DNA of 64,000 nucleotides. Source: Rheinheimera mangrovi. GTDB lineage: Bacteria; Pseudomonadota; Gammaproteobacteria; Enterobacterales; Alteromonadaceae. The stretch lies in NCBI RefSeq assembly GCF_003990335.1, contig NZ_CP034683.1:3951501-4015500 (forward strand). Direction: 5' to 3'. This document shows, one piece after another, positions 38,863 to 47,899 of the stretch. The stretch's first letter is position 1; each line of letters opens with the position of its first letter. The translations under genes and the position numbers were made by a program. Below the pieces are notes generated by a model. It saw only the letters and a program-made list of their open reading frames with translations. It did not search any database and was not told the DNA's origin.

Positions 38863-40481
38863 GCGCCAGAGCCAATCTACTGCGCGTTGGCAGCGCGTTG
38901 AGTTTATTGTTGCTGGCACCACTGTGCAGCGCCAGCCGCTATCAACCTGACCCGCAGTGGCTGCAAAACATCAAATCGGCCGAGTCTTTTCTGCCCTACC
39001 GACTGGGTGTCATTGAATTTAAAGAAGGCAACAGTGATGCCTGGTTGGAATACATGGGCGATTTACGCGCTGCCCTTCGAGCCAGTAACTATTTCCAGAC
39101 CGCTCAGGCGCCCCGGCTGAAACTGCAGATAGAACGCGGCTATGTCGCTGGCGACGTTGATGAAGACGGCTGTAAAACCACGGCTGGCAGTCTGGCACTG
39201 ACGTATCGGTTCTATGAAGGGGCCAAGGAGGTCAGTCGTTTCTCTATCACCACTCAGGCCCCTGTCGACGGTGACAGCAATGACTATGATGCAGCAATGG
39301 CCGGCAATCTGAAACTGCTGTTGGTAGAACTGCGCAAAAGTCATGGGGATGCTGGGTTCAACACTCAGGCCAGCAGCCTGGAAAGTGCTATTCAACAGGA
39401 GCTCAGCGGCGGTTCCAGCTTTGGCTGTACTGTTGGGGTAGCGCTGGCCAATGGCTTTGTGGCCACAGTCGAAGGCACCATGGAAGTCGTCTCGGGTGCC
39501 GGTGAGTTCGCTGGGGCTGCACTTGAAGTGGCTGCCAGCCCGGAGTTTCAAAACACCTTAAACGCGGAAATGGCCAACTATCAGGCGCAGCAAGCCCAGC
39601 AGGCTCAATTTCTGAATAATCTGCAAGCGCAGGCGGACGCTCAGGCCGAAGCCCAGCGTCAGCAGCAACAAGCAGAGCAACAGGCCGCTCAACAGGCACA
39701 GGCTGCGCAACAACAAGCAGGCCGTGAGGCACTGGCCAAACAGCTCGCAGACGGCATTGCCTACCGTAATATGCAGATGTCCCAAACCACAGACCCTGCC
39801 AGGTTACAACAGCTGAAACGCGACAATGCCGCCGCCATGCAGGCAGCCCAACAAATGGGTATGTACAGTCAGGTCGATATCATGGCAACCCAAGGCACTC
39901 AGGCCGGTTATGACCAGGCGCGGGCTCAGCGCACAGCTGACGAGCAAGCCGAGAAACAACGACTGGCGGCTGAACGGATTGAGCGGGAACGACTGCAGCG
40001 TGAGCAAGAGGCGACACAACGGGCTGAGCAGCAACGATTAGCCGCGGAAAAAGCGGCGAAAGAACGTGAAGAACGCCAACGTCAATTGCAGCAAGAAGCT
40101 GAAGAACGGCGTCTGGCTGCAGAACGGGCTGAGCAACAGAAAAAACAGGCCTGGACGAACTGGCTGGCGGTTTACAAAAGCAGTATTCGCCTTGGTGCTA
40201 TGCAATGTGATGGCAAAGATAAGCCGTACCGGCTGATTGGTGACCGACCCACCAATCCTATGCCCAAAGAAATCAACCATTACTCTTCATGCATATCCGT
40301 GCACTACGAAGCGCGTTGCCCTGGCACGCCGAGAGGCTCAGGCCTTCGCGGCACCCAATATAATTTCACTGGTATGGGCTTAGGGTGTTTGTCTGCAGAA
40401 TCACTCATGCCGCAGCGGCTGGCATGCAAAGACGAGCAAGTAATAGTTGAAACCCTAGATGTCACAGGCTGCGGCGGATAA
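38859..40481 (+). CDS. Exported coiled-coil protein, unknown function
   Basis: I do not recognise this 540-residue protein. A signal peptide (about residues 1-26, ending LLLLAPLCSAS) is followed by a globular part (about 27-220), then a long Ala/Gln/Glu/Arg-rich region (about 240-430, with a break near 300-360) that should form coiled coil, and a cysteine-bearing C-terminal domain (about 430-540, with at least six Cys, ending VTGCGG). The 4-bp overlap with the lipoprotein gene suggests that the two work together in the envelope. Confidence 0.75.
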   Translation: MSARANLLRVGSALSLLLLAPLCSASRYQPDPQWLQNIKSAESFLPYRLGVIEFKEGNSDAWLEYMGDLRAALRASNYFQTAQAPRLKLQIERGYVAGDVDEDGCKTTAGSLALTYRFYEGAKEVSRFSITTQAPVDGDSNDYDAAMAGNLKLLLVELRKSHGDAGFNTQASSLESAIQQELSGGSSFGCTVGVALANGFVATVEGTMEVVSGAGEFAGAALEVAASPEFQNTLNAEMANYQAQQAQQAQFLNNLQAQADAQAEAQRQQQQAEQQAAQQAQAAQQQAGREALAKQLADGIAYRNMQMSQTTDPARLQQLKRDNAAAMQAAQQMGMYSQVDIMATQGTQAGYDQARAQRTADEQAEKQRLAAERIERERLQREQEATQRAEQQRLAAEKAAKEREERQRQLQQEAEERRLAAERAEQQKKQAWTNWLAVYKSSIRLGAMQCDGKDKPYRLIGDRPTNPMPKEINHYSSCISVHYEARCPGTPRGSGLRGTQYNFTGMGLGCLSAESLMPQRLACKDEQVIVETLDVTGCGG

Positions 40482-40543
40482 AGAAACTACAGACTACAGT
40501 CACTGCACCAGGCAGAGGTTGTAATCTGGAACAACGAGGAAAA

Positions 40544-40902
<359 letters not shown>

Positions 40903-40908
40903 GCGCGC

Positions 40909-40936
40909 ATTATACCCTTCTTCCTCGAAGCTGCAA
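40909..40936 (-). promoter_or_regulatory. rnpB promoter
   Basis: On the minus strand TTGCAG (40931-40936) and TATAAT (40909-40914) are separated by 16 bp and end seven bases from the rnpB 5' end. The -35 and the first base of the -10 fall in the duplicated 88-bp element. Confidence 0.75.
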
Positions 40937-41001
40937 GGTTGTTGGCTGCGCTCTTTCTATACAGTATGGATATCGATGACATTTACGGGCGGGGACAAGC
41001 C
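40914..41001. repeat. 88-bp direct repeat, copy A (ERIC-like arm plus palindrome half)
   Basis: Copy A is identical to copy B (41051-41138) except for two substitutions, with a period of 137 bp. It starts TATACCCTTC-like, then GAAGCTGC and TTGGCTGCGCTC, which resemble the outer arm of an ERIC element, and ends in ACGGGCGGGGACAAGCC, one half of the dispersed palindrome. Confidence 0.85.
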
Positions 41002-41012
41002 CGCGCCCCTAC
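40985..41012 (-). repeat. Dispersed palindrome, copy 4
   Basis: An ACGGGCGGGG arm, CAAGC loop region and CGCGCCCCTAC arm. It sits at the end of 88-bp copy A and continues past it into the unique spacer. Confidence 0.75.
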
Positions 41013-41050
41013 AACACCGTGGCGTTGCAACTCCGATGAATTTGGCTATT

Positions 41051-41138
41051 ACCCTTCTTCCCCGAAGCTGCAAGGTTGTTGGCTGCGCTCTTTCTATACA
41101 GTATGGATATCGATGATATTTACGGGCGGGGACAAGCC
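41051..41138. repeat. 88-bp direct repeat, copy B
   Basis: Second copy of the element at 40914-41001, offset by exactly 137 bp with two mismatches. Its boundary does not carry the TATAAT found beside copy A. Its terminal palindrome is truncated at GGGGACAAGCC. Confidence 0.85.
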
Positions 41139-41164
41139 AAATTAACATCAGATTGGAACTTGAA

Positions 41165-41191
41165 ACGGGCGGGTACAAGACCCGCCACTAC
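41165..41191 (-). repeat. Dispersed palindrome, copy 5, supplies the rsmI stop codon
   Basis: An ACGGGCGGGT arm, ACAAG loop and ACCCGCCACTAC arm. On the minus strand its GTAG end contributes the TAG stop of rsmI (41188-41190). Confidence 0.7.
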
Positions 41192-42036
41192 GATTCGATA
41201 TCCCAACTTAACCCCAGCTTGTATAAGGCATTTTTCTTTTCGCCATGAATTTCTGCCGTTAAAGCTGCGGCTTTTTTCAGTGGCAATTCACTCATCAGCA
41301 GCTTCAGGGTTTGCTGGGCTGCCGGGTTAATTTCTTCTTCGGCAGCCAAAGTTGGCGCTATCATCAGCACCATTTCGCCCTGACAACGGGCCGGGTCTTC
41401 ATCTAACCAGGCTGTGATTTGTGCAGCTGTACCATAGACAAAGTTTTCAAAGGTTTTAGTCAGCTCTTTGGCTAAGACCAGCTCACGTTCTGCGCCAAAC
41501 ACCTTCACTACATCTTCTAAACAGTCTTTGATACGGCGCGCCGTTTCGTAACAAATTAAGGTGCCCACACCTTGAGGAATGGCACTTAATACATTCTGGC
41601 GCTGCTGACTTTTAGCTGGTAAAAAGCCAATAAAGTGGAATTTATCTGTAGGTAAACCAGCGCAGCACAAGGCGCTTATCAAAGCACAAGGACCAGGGAT
41701 TGGTACGACGCGCACACCAGCATCACGGCATAACCTCACCAGGCTGTAACCCGGGTCGCTAATCAGCGGTGTACCCGCATCTGAAATCAAAGCAACGTCT
41801 TCGCCTGCCTGTAATTTCTGCAATAAAGTGGCAGCACGTTGCTTTTCGTTGTGATCATGCAGCGCCAGCATTTTTGCTGAAATACCTAAGTGGCTAAGTA
41901 ACTTACCGCTGTGTCTTGTGTCTTCTGCCGCCACCCAGGCCACAGTGCTTAAAGTTTTAATAGCGCGCTGACTAATATCGTCTAAATTGCCGATAGGCGT
42001 GGCTACTATGTATAAATTTCCGCTTTGTATGGTCAT
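41188..42036 (-). CDS. rsmI: 16S rRNA (cytidine-1402 2'-O)-methyltransferase
   Basis: RsmI methylates the ribose of C1402 in 16S rRNA, the partner of RsmH in this window. The tetrapyrrole-methylase fold start LYIVATPIGNLDDISQRA, the AAEDTRHSGKLL block, VALISDAGTPLISDPGY and GPCALISALCCAGLPTD are intact over 282 residues (E. coli 286). It is divergent from lpoA. The stop codon is made by a dispersed palindrome. Confidence 0.96.
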   Translation of the reverse strand: MTIQSGNLYIVATPIGNLDDISQRAIKTLSTVAWVAAEDTRHSGKLLSHLGISAKMLALHDHNEKQRAATLLQKLQAGEDVALISDAGTPLISDPGYSLVRLCRDAGVRVVPIPGPCALISALCCAGLPTDKFHFIGFLPAKSQQRQNVLSAIPQGVGTLICYETARRIKDCLEDVVKVFGAERELVLAKELTKTFENFVYGTAAQITAWLDEDPARCQGEMVLMIAPTLAAEEEINPAAQQTLKLLMSELPLKKAAALTAEIHGEKKNALYKLGLSWDIES

Positions 42037-42085
42037 ATTTCTCTAATTCATTGAGCTTAGGCACGGCACTGAGTAAGATACCTGC

Positions 42086-43960
42086 ATGTTTCTTTCATTG
42101 TACCTGTGCATTGTGAAATCCAGCAAACTGAAGCCACTTATTCTTTTAGGCAGCGCTATAGCGTTAGCCAGTTGTTCTTCCACTCCAGAGCAAACTGCTC
42201 CGGTAAAACGAGCTCCGCTCGTCAAACCTGCTCCGCAAGCAGAAGAAGAAGTAGAAATCGTTAAAATCGCAAAGCCGTTGTCTGGCGCCGACTTTATTGA
42301 ACAAGCTGGCCAACAACAAGGTTCAGAGCAGCAATGGCAGTTGCTTGAAGCGGCCAAAGCGCATTTGCAGCAAGGCGAAATAGAACAGGCATTAGCCATT
42401 AGCAGAGTTCTGGCACAGCAAGCTGCACCCGAAGTACAGCAGGCTAATTTATTAGCTTTTTTTCAAGGCCTAGTCGCAGCTGGCGATCATGAAGATATTG
42501 AAAAATTCAGCAGCCAGTACTCGTTAAGATCATTCAGAGCTGAAGACAAAGCTGCTTATTTGCAAAGCCTGGCACAGTACCAAAGCAGCAGAAGAGAACC
42601 GGATAAAGCGGTTAACACTTACCTGCAGCTGCTGACATTGCAACCAGAGCAAACACAATACCAAAGCGCATTGTGGCAACAATTGGGTATGCTGACACCT
42701 GACCAATTAGAAAAGGTGCGTCAAAGCTCTGATCCAACAGCTCAGGGTTGGGCCCAATTACTGCAACTGCATCAGCAGCATTTAGGTAATACTCCGGCTT
42801 TAACTCAGGCAATCAGCGACTGGCAGCAACAATACTCAAACCTGCCGTCTTTGCAGCAACTGCCGGCTGAAATTCAGCAGTTAAGCGCAGTCGATGCGTT
42901 TTCGCCGCAAACTATTGCAGTATTGCTGCCTTTTAGCAGTAACTTCCGCCAGCACGCTGAAGCCATTCAACAGGGAATTCTGGCGGCATCTGCCAACCAG
43001 CAAGCCCGTTTAATTTTTATCGACAGCCAAACAGACACTGCAGCACTGAAACAGCAGCTGGCTGCCGAACAAGTGGATTTTGTGATTGGGCCTTTGCTCA
43101 GAGAACAAGTAGATGTCATTTCACAACAAGCAGATTGGACCATTCCAACCTTGTTTTTAAATGGCAAAACCGACTTAGTGCAACAATCTGCCGACAAGTT
43201 TTATTTTTCACTCAGTGTAGAAGATGAAGCGCACCAAATGGCCATGCTGTTTAAGCAAAAAAACTATAAACAACCTGTGCTGATGGCGTCCCGCAATCCG
43301 CTAAGTCAGCGAATGGCTGAACAATTTGGCCGTGATTGGAAACAAATAGCGGGTAAAGAGCCGGAAGTCTATTGGTTTGCTGATCAGGCGGGCATGGAAA
43401 GCACCATCAAACAATTACTGGAAACCGCTGCCAGTGAGCAGCGTATCCGCGAAATCAGTCAGTTAGCTGGTGAAAGTGTCAAAGCTGAACCTCATAGTCG
43501 TCAGGATATAGACGCTATATATTTACTGGCCGACCCATCGCAAACCCGTTTATTGAAACCCTACATTGATGTGTCAGTAGCTCCGACTAAAACCACAGTG
43601 CCTGTGTACGCCAGTTCACGCAGCCATCAGAAATCAGCAGAGTTCACCGACCGCCGTGACTTACAGGGCTTAACTTTTACCGAAATGCCATGGATGCTTA
43701 GTACTGGCCAGCAGCAAGAATTCCGTCAGCAATTTGAGCAGCTGTTTCCACAGCAGGATGAAACTCTGCAGCGTTTGTTTGCTATGGGTTACGACTCCTA
43801 CCACTTAATTTTCCGTTTAAAGCAGCAACAGCAGTTCCCTGCCCTGCGTTATCAGGGCTTAACAGGTAATCTGGCCTTATCCACAGGCGGACAGGTTCAG
43901 CGACAGTTAACCTGGGGCAAATACAGTAAGGATGGTTTGCTGACACCACGGACGCCATAA
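42086..43960 (+). CDS. lpoA: Penicillin-binding protein activator LpoA
   Basis: LpoA is an outer membrane lipoprotein that reaches through the periplasm to activate PBP1a. The N-terminus contains a lipoprotein signal with lipobox LASC (Cys about residue 30), followed by a TPR-like helical region (about 60-260) and a periplasmic-binding-protein-like C-terminal domain (about 270-620, with IAVLLPFSSNFRQHAEAIQQGIL). The ATG at 42086 and an in-frame GTG at 42113 are both possible; the latter gives a more usual short signal (KSSKLKPLILLGSAIALASC). Length of about 620 is normal. It directly abuts yraN and so heads an operon. Confidence 0.93.
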   Translation: MFLSLYLCIVKSSKLKPLILLGSAIALASCSSTPEQTAPVKRAPLVKPAPQAEEEVEIVKIAKPLSGADFIEQAGQQQGSEQQWQLLEAAKAHLQQGEIEQALAISRVLAQQAAPEVQQANLLAFFQGLVAAGDHEDIEKFSSQYSLRSFRAEDKAAYLQSLAQYQSSRREPDKAVNTYLQLLTLQPEQTQYQSALWQQLGMLTPDQLEKVRQSSDPTAQGWAQLLQLHQQHLGNTPALTQAISDWQQQYSNLPSLQQLPAEIQQLSAVDAFSPQTIAVLLPFSSNFRQHAEAIQQGILAASANQQARLIFIDSQTDTAALKQQLAAEQVDFVIGPLLREQVDVISQQADWTIPTLFLNGKTDLVQQSADKFYFSLSVEDEAHQMAMLFKQKNYKQPVLMASRNPLSQRMAEQFGRDWKQIAGKEPEVYWFADQAGMESTIKQLLETAASEQRIREISQLAGESVKAEPHSRQDIDAIYLLADPSQTRLLKPYIDVSVAPTKTTVPVYASSRSHQKSAEFTDRRDLQGLTFTEMPWMLSTGQQQEFRQQFEQLFPQQDETLQRLFAMGYDSYHLIFRLKQQQQFPALRYQGLTGNLALSTGGQVQRQLTWGKYSKDGLLTPRTP

Positions 43961-44311
43961 ATGAGCAAAAGCACTGGGCAGTTTTATGAACAACAAGCCT
44001 TAGTGTTTTTACAGCAACAAGGCTTACAGCTGGTGCAGCAAAACTACAGTTGTCGCTTTGGTGAAATTGATTTAGTGATGCGTGAGCAACAAAGGTTGGT
44101 TTTTGTGGAAGTGAAATTCAGGCGCAGCAACCATTTTGGTGGTGCTGCTGCGGCCGTGACCTTAAGCAAACAACAAAAACTAACCCGCACAGCTCAGTGT
44201 TATTTACAAAGTGTTGGCCAACAACATTGCCGTTTTGATGTAGTGGCCATAACCGAACAGCCAGCAGATATTTGCTGGATTAAGAACGCTTTTGCAGGAA
44301 CAGCTAACTAA
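43961..44311 (+). CDS. yraN: UPF0102 nuclease-fold protein YraN
   Basis: A 116-residue member of UPF0102 with the restriction-endonuclease-like fold: EQQALVFLQQQGLQLVQQNYSCRFGEIDLVM and then LVFVEVKFR, which keeps the E-x-D and E-x-K residues of the PD-(D/E)XK type core. Biochemical function is not established. It starts right after the lpoA stop and its stop overlaps the diaA start (TAATG), so translation is coupled. Confidence 0.92.
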   Translation: MSKSTGQFYEQQALVFLQQQGLQLVQQNYSCRFGEIDLVMREQQRLVFVEVKFRRSNHFGGAAAAVTLSKQQKLTRTAQCYLQSVGQQHCRFDVVAITEQPADICWIKNAFAGTAN

Positions 44312-44898
44312 TGCAAGACCATATCAGGCAACTTTTTACTGAAAATATTCAAACCATGATAGCAACAGCCGAAGCTTTGTCTGAGCCTATCGAAAACGCC
44401 GCCGCCAGTCTGGTGAACTGCCTGATCAACGGTGGCAAAGTAATATGTTGTGGCGAAGGTGCATCAGCAGCTTTAGCCACTCATTTTGCTCAGCTGTTAT
44501 TGGATCAGTTTGAAGCCGAACGGCCTTGTTTACCCGCTTTTGCCTTGTTAAGTAATAACTCCAGCTTACAACCAGGTAATCAGGAAAACCCTGATCATCT
44601 GGCGCGCCAGGTGCGGGCTTTGGGTCAATCCGGTGATGTGCTGGTCGCCATTTCAATGACAGGTGAAGAACATAATCTGATCAAAGCTGTTGAAGCCGCC
44701 TTAACCAAAGATATGACTGTGGTGGCTTTAACTGTAGATAACAGTGGTGAATTATCGGGTTTACTGGGCAACCAGGATACTGAATTAAAGGTGCCGGCGC
44801 ACAGACCGGCGCGGGTGTTTGAGTGTTATACCTTTTTACTGCACGCGTTATGCGAACTGATCGACATAACTCTGTTTCCGCAACAAGGAGATCTTTGA
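44311..44898 (+). CDS. diaA: DnaA initiator-associating protein DiaA (SIS domain)
   Basis: DiaA is a tetrameric SIS-domain protein that binds DnaA and promotes timely initiation at oriC. The 195-residue protein shows GGKVICCGEGASAALATHFAQLLLDQFEAERPCLPA, GDVLVAISMTGEEHNLIKAVEAAL and the C-terminal CYTFLLHALCELIDITLF, all matching E. coli DiaA (196). GmhA shares the fold, but the location between yraN and dolP favours DiaA. The TGATG overlap joins it to dolP. Confidence 0.93.
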   Translation: MQDHIRQLFTENIQTMIATAEALSEPIENAAASLVNCLINGGKVICCGEGASAALATHFAQLLLDQFEAERPCLPAFALLSNNSSLQPGNQENPDHLARQVRALGQSGDVLVAISMTGEEHNLIKAVEAALTKDMTVVALTVDNSGELSGLLGNQDTELKVPAHRPARVFECYTFLLHALCELIDITLFPQQGDL

Positions 44899-45467
44899 TG
44901 TTGAATAAATTAATGCTGGTGTTACTGACCAGTTGGTTATTACAAGGCTGTGCGGCAGCTGTATTGGCAGGCGGAGCAACAGCAGTGACTTCTGCCGGCG
45001 ATCCACGCACTCTGGGTAGTCAGATTGACGATAAAAGTATTCAGGTCAAAGTGATCCGGGCCTTAGACGAAAACCCGGAAACCAAGAAAAAGGGCAATAT
45101 CAATATGACCAGTTACAACGGCATAGTGCTGTTAACAGGTCAGGTGCCAAATGAACGGGTACGTGAAGTCGCGGCCGAACTGTCCAGAGTCGAAGGTGTT
45201 AAAGATGTGCATAACCAGCTACGTGTAGCCAGCGAAATCAGTTTTGCTACAGGCAGCAAAGACAGCTGGATCACCACACGTATCAAAGGTAAATTTCTGG
45301 CCGATAAAAACGTCAGCGGTTTGAATATCAAAGTAGTCACCGAAAACGGTGAAGTGTTTTTAATGGGTCTGGTCAGTCAGCAAGAAGCTGAAAGAGCCGT
45401 TAACTTAGCACGCAACGTTGATGGCGTAGCTCGCGTTATTAAAGCTTTTGAATACAAGGATCAGTAG
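44898..45467 (+). CDS. dolP: BON-domain outer membrane lipoprotein DolP
   Basis: DolP (YraP) is an outer membrane lipoprotein with two BON domains that supports envelope integrity and the BAM machinery. The ATG at 44898, which overlaps the diaA stop, gives 189 residues (E. coli 191) with a signal ending LLQGCAAAV. BON domains cover about residues 47-112 (IQVKVIRAL to VKDVHNQL) and 125-188 (TTRIKGKFL to VARVIKAFEY). A start 25 residues upstream is not supported. A hairpin terminator follows at 45505. Confidence 0.94.
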   Translation: MLNKLMLVLLTSWLLQGCAAAVLAGGATAVTSAGDPRTLGSQIDDKSIQVKVIRALDENPETKKKGNINMTSYNGIVLLTGQVPNERVREVAAELSRVEGVKDVHNQLRVASEISFATGSKDSWITTRIKGKFLADKNVSGLNIKVVTENGEVFLMGLVSQQEAERAVNLARNVDGVARVIKAFEYKDQ

Positions 45468-45504
45468 CCTTGGCTCTGTCACTGTCTTAATCAACTTATG
45501 ATGT

Positions 45505-45534
45505 AAGGTCAGAGCCTAAGCTCTGGCCTTTATT
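45505..45534 (+). terminator. Terminator after the lpoA-yraN-diaA-dolP operon
   Basis: AAGGTCAGAGC and GCTCTGGCCTT pair over 11 bases with one G-T wobble around a CTAA loop, followed by TATT. It is 38 bp beyond the dolP stop. Confidence 0.75.
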
Positions 45535-45539
45535 ATTCA

Positions 45540-45783
45540 GCATTCCTGCACCGACATAGCCATAAACAAGTTCGGGTCAATAAACCAGGACAAAGTGACT
45601 AACGAAAAATAAATCGACAGCAACCCATAGTTAAATCAATGCCCAGCCTGATCAATCACCTTAGCCGTTCTGTTGGCATACAAGACCTGTTCTTCTGCAG
45701 TCATCTTACGACCATCAGGCGCAGAGCCAATCAGCACAGGACAAAAACCAAAGCAGCGCAATTAAATCAATCCTGGTCAGCAT
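45540..45783 (-). pseudogene. Possible decayed small gene(s)
   Basis: The minus strand downstream of the sensor kinase keeps coding-like fragments in broken frames. An ATG at 45783 opens MLTRIDLIALLWF and then ends; one frame over, FGFCPVLIGSAPDGRKM and AEEQVLYANRTAKVIDQAGH run to a TGA at 45636. After that, in the same frame, a hydrophobic NYGLLSIYFSLVTLSWFIDP stretch follows. The pieces look like one or two short proteins broken by a frameshift, but no family is recognised. Confidence 0.4.
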
Positions 45784-45791
45784 AACAAACC

Positions 45792-47729
45792 TTATTCCAG
45801 AGACAATTCAGTTGCCAACGGCAAGGTAAAGTAAAAACAAGCGCCCCCTGTTTCGGATCGCTGATAACCAATTTCACCACGCATGGCTTTAATCAGATCT
45901 TTACATATCGCCAGACCCAATCCCGTTCCTGCAACTTGTCGGCGATCCGATGAATCTGCCTGAGAAAACTTTTCAAATAATCGGGGCTCAAAGCTATCGG
46001 ACACACCAGAACCCTGATCTATCACAGACACCCTGACTTTTTTGGCATATGACTCCATGGTCACTCTCACTACAGCGCCAACAGGCGAATGCCGTATCGC
46101 ATTGGCCAGTAAGTTGGCCATCACTTGCTGCACTCTGACTTCGTCCACTTCGACCCATAAATCATCCTGCTCAGCAGACAGCATCTCCAGCTTCACCTGA
46201 CGCTGTAAGGCAACGGGTTGGTTCAAATCTATTGCCTGCCTGACCAATTCAGCTAAAGGCCAAAGCCTTAACTTAAACTGCATTTTATTGACAGCGAGTT
46301 TTTCGATATCCAGTAAATCGTTGATAAGTTTACCTAAACGCTGACTGTTTTGCTGCGCAAGCACCAACATATGCTGCTGCTTTTCGTTCAGCGGCCCCAA
46401 AGCTCCGCCCACAGCCAAACCCAAAGCACCGCTGATCGCTGTCAATGGTGTGCGCAATTCGTGGCTGACTGTGGAGACAAATTCGTTTTTCAGTTGTTCC
46501 ACTTTTTTGCGCTCGGAAATATCACGAATAAGCCAGACATAACGCGCTTTGCCCTGGTGTTCAGTTCTGTTTCGCGACAAATCCATTGCAAAAATTTCGC
46601 CGCTGTAGCGCATCCCTTGTAGTTCAACAGCTGCACCGTCGTCCGGTGCCAGTGTGGCTAATACTGCGGCCTGCCCGGGCGCGAGCAGCACACTAAAAGG
46701 TTGCCCCGCCAGTTGAATAGGCAAGTAACCAAACACTGTGCTGACAGCACTGTTGACCCTGTCAATTGTGCCGTCCAAATCTGTAGTGACTATAACGTCC
46801 ACTACACTGTTCATAATACGGCGTGAGTACATTTCATTGTCTTGCAGTGCATCGGCGAATAAAGCACTGCGCCTGTATGAATGCAGCAACCAGGCCAACA
46901 TCAGACAAAACACAACAGACAAAGACGCGCCTAATAAGCGCCATTGCCACAAGCCCCAGCCTGCGGCTTCATCCATAAAGCGCACAGCAATTTGCCACTC
47001 TGCGCCTTTAATATTTAAATCCAGGATCAGCGCATCTTTGCTAAACAAATGTGAATAACCAAACAAAGCTCCTGAACTCGCATTTTTTTTGCGGATCCCG
47101 ACCTGAACCTGATAGCTATTGGCTTGTTGTAACAGCATCTGATTAAAAGACGTTAAATCCAGTACTGTGCTGATAATGCCCCAGTAGCTGCCATCATTCA
47201 GAAACAATGGCAGCCGATAGATATACCCTTCCCCCCCCTGGATAAGAGCAATTGGCCCCACTAATTTTGGTTCTTTATCTTCAATCAGCTGTTTAATTTC
47301 AGGCCATTGTTGGGGCAGGTTTTTGTAGTCCAATCCTAAGGCTCTTTCATTGCCCTGCACCGGATAAATCAGTGTCAGCACATTGTCTGGTGCCAAACCT
47401 ATATTGCGGATATGTTTGCCTTGCTCCAGCAAATTTCGCAATAAAAACAGCATTTCCTTTTCGGAAAGTTTGCCATCGCTGGCGCGCAAATGGGACGCCA
47501 GCCCCAGGCTCATATACAAAGAGGTATTTAATTCGGATTCCACAAAAGAACGCAGCTGTCCTGATAAGCCAATCAACTGCTGCAGCGCCTGATTTTGCCG
47601 CTGCTCAACCAATTGCCTCGATTGATATTCGGTCACAATCCCAGCGCACAGCAAACAAAATAGCGGCACCAGCCACTGCCAGGGCAACAGCCATTGAGAT
47701 TGGTGTGTGGAAACTCTGCTCTGTTCCAT
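45792..47729 (-). CDS. CHASE-PAS hybrid sensor histidine kinase (no receiver)
   Basis: A 645-residue membrane sensor kinase. A first membrane segment (about residues 17-34) and a second (about 264-284) bracket a periplasmic CHASE1-like region (about 70-200). A PAS domain follows (about 298-408), then HisKA with the phospho-acceptor H423 (VSTVSHELRTPLTAI) and an ATPase domain with NLLANAIRHSP and TGLGLAICKDLI. No receiver or effector domain is present and no response regulator gene is adjacent, so its partner is elsewhere. Signal and output are unknown. Confidence 0.9.
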   Translation of the reverse strand: MEQSRVSTHQSQWLLPWQWLVPLFCLLCAGIVTEYQSRQLVEQRQNQALQQLIGLSGQLRSFVESELNTSLYMSLGLASHLRASDGKLSEKEMLFLLRNLLEQGKHIRNIGLAPDNVLTLIYPVQGNERALGLDYKNLPQQWPEIKQLIEDKEPKLVGPIALIQGGEGYIYRLPLFLNDGSYWGIISTVLDLTSFNQMLLQQANSYQVQVGIRKKNASSGALFGYSHLFSKDALILDLNIKGAEWQIAVRFMDEAAGWGLWQWRLLGASLSVVFCLMLAWLLHSYRRSALFADALQDNEMYSRRIMNSVVDVIVTTDLDGTIDRVNSAVSTVFGYLPIQLAGQPFSVLLAPGQAAVLATLAPDDGAAVELQGMRYSGEIFAMDLSRNRTEHQGKARYVWLIRDISERKKVEQLKNEFVSTVSHELRTPLTAISGALGLAVGGALGPLNEKQQHMLVLAQQNSQRLGKLINDLLDIEKLAVNKMQFKLRLWPLAELVRQAIDLNQPVALQRQVKLEMLSAEQDDLWVEVDEVRVQQVMANLLANAIRHSPVGAVVRVTMESYAKKVRVSVIDQGSGVSDSFEPRLFEKFSQADSSDRRQVAGTGLGLAICKDLIKAMRGEIGYQRSETGGACFYFTLPLATELSLE

Positions 47730-47899
47730 GGTTTATAACCTGTTGAACATATTCTGTATCGCTACTGACTATAACCTACTCCAGTGATATTACTCCATGC
47801 CAGAGTAACAGAATAAAAGTTGTGCTGAGTATCGGCTCAAGCCGTGGTAAACTGCCCCGCCCTGACGGCATGACACTGCATCAGTAGAGGAGAAGCGCT

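Noticed and set aside
39063..39785. Long antisense frames inside the coiled-coil protein gene
   Set aside because: They arise from the biased Gln/Ala/Arg codons of the sense gene and show no start site or family feature.
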